The position numbers and the translations under genes were made by a program. DNA of 7,122 nt, from assembly GCA_034659475.1 (NCBI GenBank), contig JAYEHK010000002.1, positions 1 to 7,122 on the forward strand, read 5' to 3'. How positions within the stretch are numbered: position 1 is the stretch's first letter; each line of letters opens with the position of its first letter. Origin of the DNA: JAYEHK01 sp034659475 (lineage in GTDB: Bacteria > Bacillota > Syntrophomonadia > Syntrophomonadales > Syntrophomonadaceae). The notes under the pieces are model-generated. The model did not search any database, was not told the DNA's origin, and was given only the letters and a program-made list of their open reading frames with translations. Positions 4,719 to 7,122 of this stretch are shown piece by piece.

Positions 4719-4830
4719 GGAGACGCTAAAAGGGATATAGAGGTTAATTTACCAGTTATTCATTGGTTGGTTTCTATTCTCCCCACCGCACTACTCTCTC
4801 GTCATTTTAGCAATTATGAAATCTAATATT
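4719..4830. other. Short gene-free spacer
   Basis: The spacer between the lipoprotein stop and the rlmD relic holds no gene. A 7-bp A/T inverted repeat (AAATCTA with TAGATTT, ~4819-4840) overlaps the lipoprotein stop codon but lacks GC pairs and a T tract, so I do not call a terminator. If the relic is an attachment scar, this would be the outermost end of the integrated element. Confidence 0.4.
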
Positions 4831-5667
4831 TTATAGATTTTCAATACTAATTCCTTCTGCTTTTAGTTCATGCAAACTTTCCTCTGCGTTGAGGCGATTT
4901 TCATTATATTTATCATTTTGGGTAAGATGCATTACCATTGAATAGCATCTTGCAGATAGATTTGGGCCAACTTCCCAATTGTTATTTCCCATGATTGCAA
5001 AATATGTAGGGTAGTCAATCTTGCCGTTCTTTATTACATCTGGTACTCCCGAAGAAAATAATTCTTCCCCGTTTGCTTTGAGATACTGGTTAATCTCGCT
5101 TGCTTCAGGAACTGGATAACCTACATCTGCAAACCAATTTAATGCATTTGTATTAGATTCCGTAGATTTCGGTAAAGTTATTTTTATAGTTACATCCTTG
5201 TATTTTTCATAATTATCCAGTACAAAAGCTGTGTTCTGTTTTAGAAGTGGCCCATATGTGTCCAATTTTTCTGTAAATATTTTTTGCGCTTCGGTAATTT
5301 TAGCCATCTCTGCGTCATTTACTATTAATGATGATTGATGTTGTACTCCTTTGAGAAATAAATTTGCGGCAATAGATACAGTATAGGATTGTGCTGAAAA
5401 ATAGAGGCTTTCAATAAGACGAGCCCTGTAGCAATATTCTTCTTGATTGGCAAAATCTTCGATTGTCAAATCTAGATATTTGAGACTAGTTTGATTATCC
5501 CCCTCGGCTAATTTAGCTATCGCTTTAGTATAAGGTTCAGGGGGACCAGCGGGGAATTCTATCTTTGAAGTGGACTCAACTTTTTTGGCTGATGAAGCAC
5601 ACCCCATGACCCCAGTCAAAAGTATTAATAATAAACCAAATACGATGAATAATACCCTACGTTTCAT
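4831..5667 (-). CDS. Putative lipoprotein, function unknown
   Basis: This 278-residue protein starts with MKRR, then a hydrophobic segment (5-20) and a lipobox ending V-M-G-C at Cys23. It should be cleaved by signal peptidase II and anchored outside the membrane; Met at -2 is unusual but tolerated. A Ser/Lys-rich linker follows. Residues ~45-140 look helical and could be a TPR-like or bundle domain (AIAKLAEGDNQTSLKYLDLTIEDF, then YCYRARLIESLYFSAQSY). A more mixed C-terminal region includes GYPVPEASEINQYL and YFAIMGNNNWEVGPN. No catalytic motif is recognisable. The start has AAGGA about 8 bp upstream. It lies 48 bp after the zinc ribbon-TM gene and is the last gene of that operon, ahead of the terminator at 4641. 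Its role is probably shared with the two upstream membrane proteins at the cell surface. Confidence 0.8.
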   Translation of the reverse strand: MKRRVLFIVFGLLLILLTGVMGCASSAKKVESTSKIEFPAGPPEPYTKAIAKLAEGDNQTSLKYLDLTIEDFANQEEYCYRARLIESLYFSAQSYTVSIAANLFLKGVQHQSSLIVNDAEMAKITEAQKIFTEKLDTYGPLLKQNTAFVLDNYEKYKDVTIKITLPKSTESNTNALNWFADVGYPVPEASEINQYLKANGEELFSSGVPDVIKNGKIDYPTYFAIMGNNNWEVGPNLSARCYSMVMHLTQNDKYNENRLNAEESLHELKAEGISIENL

Positions 5668-5715
5668 AAAAACAATCCTTCTTTCAAAATAAACATATCT
5701 TATTGTTTATTCCGA

Positions 5716-6363
5716 TTATTCAATACCATTAAGTTCCTCAATAGATTTAGCACTTTCAAGCGTCTTGTAACCATTTTCTGCAACTCCAACTAGTTTTGAA
5801 ACTTCATTTTCTAAATCAGTGAAATCTCCATCTGGTTTAACTTGTTTAACAATTTCAGAAAGACACATAGCTACATCTGCTGTATACCACGTCTGAGCGA
5901 CTCTATAAGCTTTTTTTACAAAAGTCCTTTCATCATCGTTTGAACAACTTTCTAATAATTTGTTTTCTTTATTCTTAATCTCATCTAATAAAGCTGGGGT
6001 TTTTTCTTCATCCATACCTGTATCCTTTACAGCTTTATAAAATGAATCACACTGATAATAATTAACATCATCCATTGCTTCCTTATAAATACCCCTACTT
6101 ACATTATTAATTGGAGAACCAGAACAAATTAAAAAAATGCCAAATCCTACACCAAATAAAAGAATAATTCCAACTATAACCGCAATTTTCTTTTTAGGGA
6201 ATATATTTTCGCTTTTCCTCTTAAGTAGTCCTTCATTTGAGTCAATAGTTTCTCCATCTTCTATATTTATTGATTCTATTTGTTGCTGTTCAACTTTAGT
6301 CCCGCATTTCGTGCAAAATTCGGCTTCATCTTTAACTTCTGCCCCACATTCTGAACAAAACAT
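5716..6363 (-). CDS. Zinc-ribbon membrane protein, function unknown
   Basis: This 215-residue protein starts with a zinc ribbon (MFCSECGAEV, then FCTKCG; C3, C6, C17, C20), typical of the zinc_ribbon_2 domain found at the N-terminus of many Bacillota membrane proteins. An acidic linker (30-47), a basic stretch (KRK, KKK) and a single transmembrane helix (~59-80) follow, then an extracytoplasmic helical domain (~90-215) with no family I recognise. The basic residues before the helix put the ribbon in the cytoplasm (positive-inside rule). The ribosome binding site AGGAGGA overlaps the stop region of the upstream gene, with only 11 bp between the genes, so the two are co-translated. The C-terminal domain, rich in Lys/Glu/Asp with two cysteines (YYQCDSFY and LLESCSND), resembles the helical part of the lipoprotein in style, but I cannot show homology. 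Confidence 0.82.
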   Translation of the reverse strand: MFCSECGAEVKDEAEFCTKCGTKVEQQQIESINIEDGETIDSNEGLLKRKSENIFPKKKIAVIVGIILLFGVGFGIFLICSGSPINNVSRGIYKEAMDDVNYYQCDSFYKAVKDTGMDEEKTPALLDEIKNKENKLLESCSNDDERTFVKKAYRVAQTWYTADVAMCLSEIVKQVKPDGDFTDLENEVSKLVGVAENGYKTLESAKSIEELNGIE

Positions 6364-6374
6364 ACTAAATCCTC

Positions 6375-6911
6375 CTAATTCACTTCTGATACACTAAGCC
6401 TTATATCATCAATCCTGTAGTTATATTTATGCATCATGTCAAATTCCCTTGATTCATTCGGTTCAAGTTCTTGGCCATCGTTAGTGTAATCCGAGTCTAT
6501 AATATTTCCTTGACTGTCCAAGAATTTTGCATCAATTTTAAAATATCTGATTGTTTTTGAACTAATATTCTTAACTGTACCGTTAATATAAATGTAATCA
6601 CCGCTCCTATGCTTAGTCCAATTCATAATTCTCAGGTCTGATGTAACGGGGGTATTTGCATATTCCTCAAGAGCCTTTTCCATTCTAGATTCTTGCATCT
6701 CTTGTTTTCTGTTATTGAAAACCACATTCTCATAAATCAGATACCCAAAAATCCCAATCACAACTATTGAAATTACTATGATAACTGCCTTTGCCTGGTT
6801 ATTTAATATGCTAAACCAATTGCCACCTTTATCAGATAGTGCTATTCCGCACTTAGTGCAAAAGTTATTATTATCCGCATAATTCTTTCCGCAATTTTTG
6901 CACTTCTTCAT
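6375..6911 (-). CDS. Zinc ribbon-TM-FxLYD domain protein
   Basis: This 178-residue protein has an N-terminal zinc ribbon (C4, C7, C18, C21; CKNCGKNY and FCTKCG), a linker, a transmembrane helix (~42-63) and an extracytoplasmic domain. Residues ~95-176 match the FxLYD immunoglobulin-like beta domain: INGTVKNISSKTIRYFKIDAKFLDSQGNIID, then a turn and LEPNESREFD. FxLYD domains are common in surface proteins of Bacillota and are thought to bind partners; the function is not established. I chose the ATG at 6911 because GAGGT lies ~6 bp upstream; a GTG two codons earlier sits directly on that site. It forms an operon with 5716-6363 (11 bp gap) and 4831-5667. The operon's original head is lost: a small membrane-protein remnant ends 18 bp upstream and is cut by an IS66-like element. 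Confidence 0.85.
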   Translation of the reverse strand: MKKCKNCGKNYADNNNFCTKCGIALSDKGGNWFSILNNQAKAVIIVISIVVIGIFGYLIYENVVFNNRKQEMQESRMEKALEEYANTPVTSDLRIMNWTKHRSGDYIYINGTVKNISSKTIRYFKIDAKFLDSQGNIIDSDYTNDGQELEPNESREFDMMHKYNYRIDDIRLSVSEVN

Positions 6912-6929
6912 TTTCACACCTCAAGAATA

Positions 6930-6995
6930 CTATTTTTTTAATCCCAACCATACTAATACCGAAGCAAAGAATATTCCAATAGTCCTTGCCATTAT
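6930..6995 (-). pseudogene. C-terminal remnant of a small membrane protein, cut by an IS66-like element
   Basis: A minus frame runs from the IS66-like end into ARTIGIFFASVLVWLGLKK and stops at 6930. The peptide is a hydrophobic helix closed by two lysines, a typical C-terminal transmembrane segment. The frame is open right up to the IS boundary at 6995, so the rest of the gene should lie on the far side of the element. It ends 18 bp before the FxLYD gene, so it was probably the preceding gene of the same operon. The remnant is too short to assign a family; a chance ORF cannot be excluded. Confidence 0.5.
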
Positions 6996-7122
6996 GTAAG
7001 CGTCAAAAACTTCACACGTATAAGCAAAGCAAAAAACATGAGAAAATAGCCTGAGCACAAAAACAAGGAGGTGTTCAGGAATGATTAATAACGATCTGCA
7101 TAGCCTGTGGGAACAGCGTCTA
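6996..7122 (+). mobile_element. IS66-family insertion sequence, left end (partial)
   Basis: The sequence from 6996 starts GTAAGCGTC, matching the GTAAGCG start of IS66-family terminal inverted repeats. An 84-nt leader leads to a tnpA-like gene at 7081. IS66 elements duplicate 8 bp of target, so the flank GCCATTAT (6988-6995) is the predicted duplication. The rest of the element, including the large transposase and the right end, is outside the window. Confidence 0.75.
7081..7122 (+). CDS. tnpA: IS66 accessory protein TnpA, N-terminal 14 codons
   Basis: A perfect AAGGAGGTG (7065-7073) lies 7 bp before an ATG whose frame reads MINNDLHSLWEQRL and runs off the window. The LWEQR context near the N-terminus is characteristic of the small IS66 accessory protein TnpA (typically ~100-130 residues, followed by TnpB and the TnpC transposase). 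Together with the GTAAGCG end 85 bp upstream this supports an IS66 identity. Its exact role in transposition is not settled. Only 14 residues are visible. Confidence 0.7.
   Translation, partial: MINNDLHSLWEQRL

Noticed and set aside
4819..4840. Inverted repeat AAATCTA...TAGATTT as a terminator of the lipoprotein operon
   Set aside because: The stem is almost all A-T, overlaps the stop codon and has no following T tract. The GC-rich hairpin at 4641-4662 is a far better terminator.
6137..6397. Plus-strand ORF of 86 codons
   Set aside because: It is antisense to the N-terminal region of the zinc-ribbon gene and is low-complexity (Ser/Pro/Ile-rich) without a ribosome site.

Overview
The window looks like low-GC Bacillota (Firmicutes) DNA, most likely from the class Clostridia. 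The evidence is AGGAGG-type ribosome binding sites, a Gram-positive lipoprotein, and a set of genes typical of clostridial siphophage-like prophages. It appears to be accessory DNA assembled from several mobile pieces, and most junctions cut through a gene. No complete element is visible. Apart from an IS66-type end at the far right, all convincing genes are on the minus strand, so the region is described in the direction of transcription, right to left.

Right part (about 4680-7122). At the right edge an IS66-like insertion sequence begins at 6996 (GTAAGCG end), and its first gene tnpA starts at 7081 on the plus strand. It interrupts a small membrane-protein gene, of which only the last ~20 codons remain (6930-6995). 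Next comes a tight operon of three membrane or surface proteins: a zinc ribbon-TM-FxLYD protein (6375-6911), a zinc ribbon-TM protein (5716-6363) and a lipoprotein (4831-5667). About 110 bp further on is a short relic resembling the C-terminus of the 23S rRNA uracil methyltransferase RlmD (4680-4718), followed by a clear intrinsic terminator (4641-4662). I read this as an attachment-site scar of an element that integrated into the 3' end of rlmD.

Middle (about 4449-4640). There is no gene here. The stretch holds nested inverted repeats and a short IS21-end-like motif, and it joins the scar to a beheaded phage helicase.

Left part (1-4448). This is a degraded prophage block in the usual order: SNF2-type helicase (C-terminus only), a small Cys-rich phage protein, a DUF1492 regulator (C-terminal half missing), HNH endonuclease, a beta-class DNA methyltransferase (its usual ParB-like N-terminal domain missing) and amidoligase (internal deletion plus frameshift, running off the left edge). 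Between DUF1492 and HNH sits a toxin-antitoxin pair: an MqsR-like toxin and an antitoxin combining an MqsA-like zinc finger and HTH with a SocA/Panacea (DUF4065) domain. The pair is bracketed by two diverged direct copies of a ~95-101 bp leader. Each copy encodes a terminator-like hairpin on the minus strand. The HNH-proximal copy also adjoins a helically phased array of TGTC (GACA) repeats, probably the late-gene operator.

The intact-looking, potentially active parts are the toxin-antitoxin pair, the HNH protein, the methyltransferase catalytic domain and the zinc-ribbon/lipoprotein operon. All family assignments come from reading the sequence and were not checked by database search.
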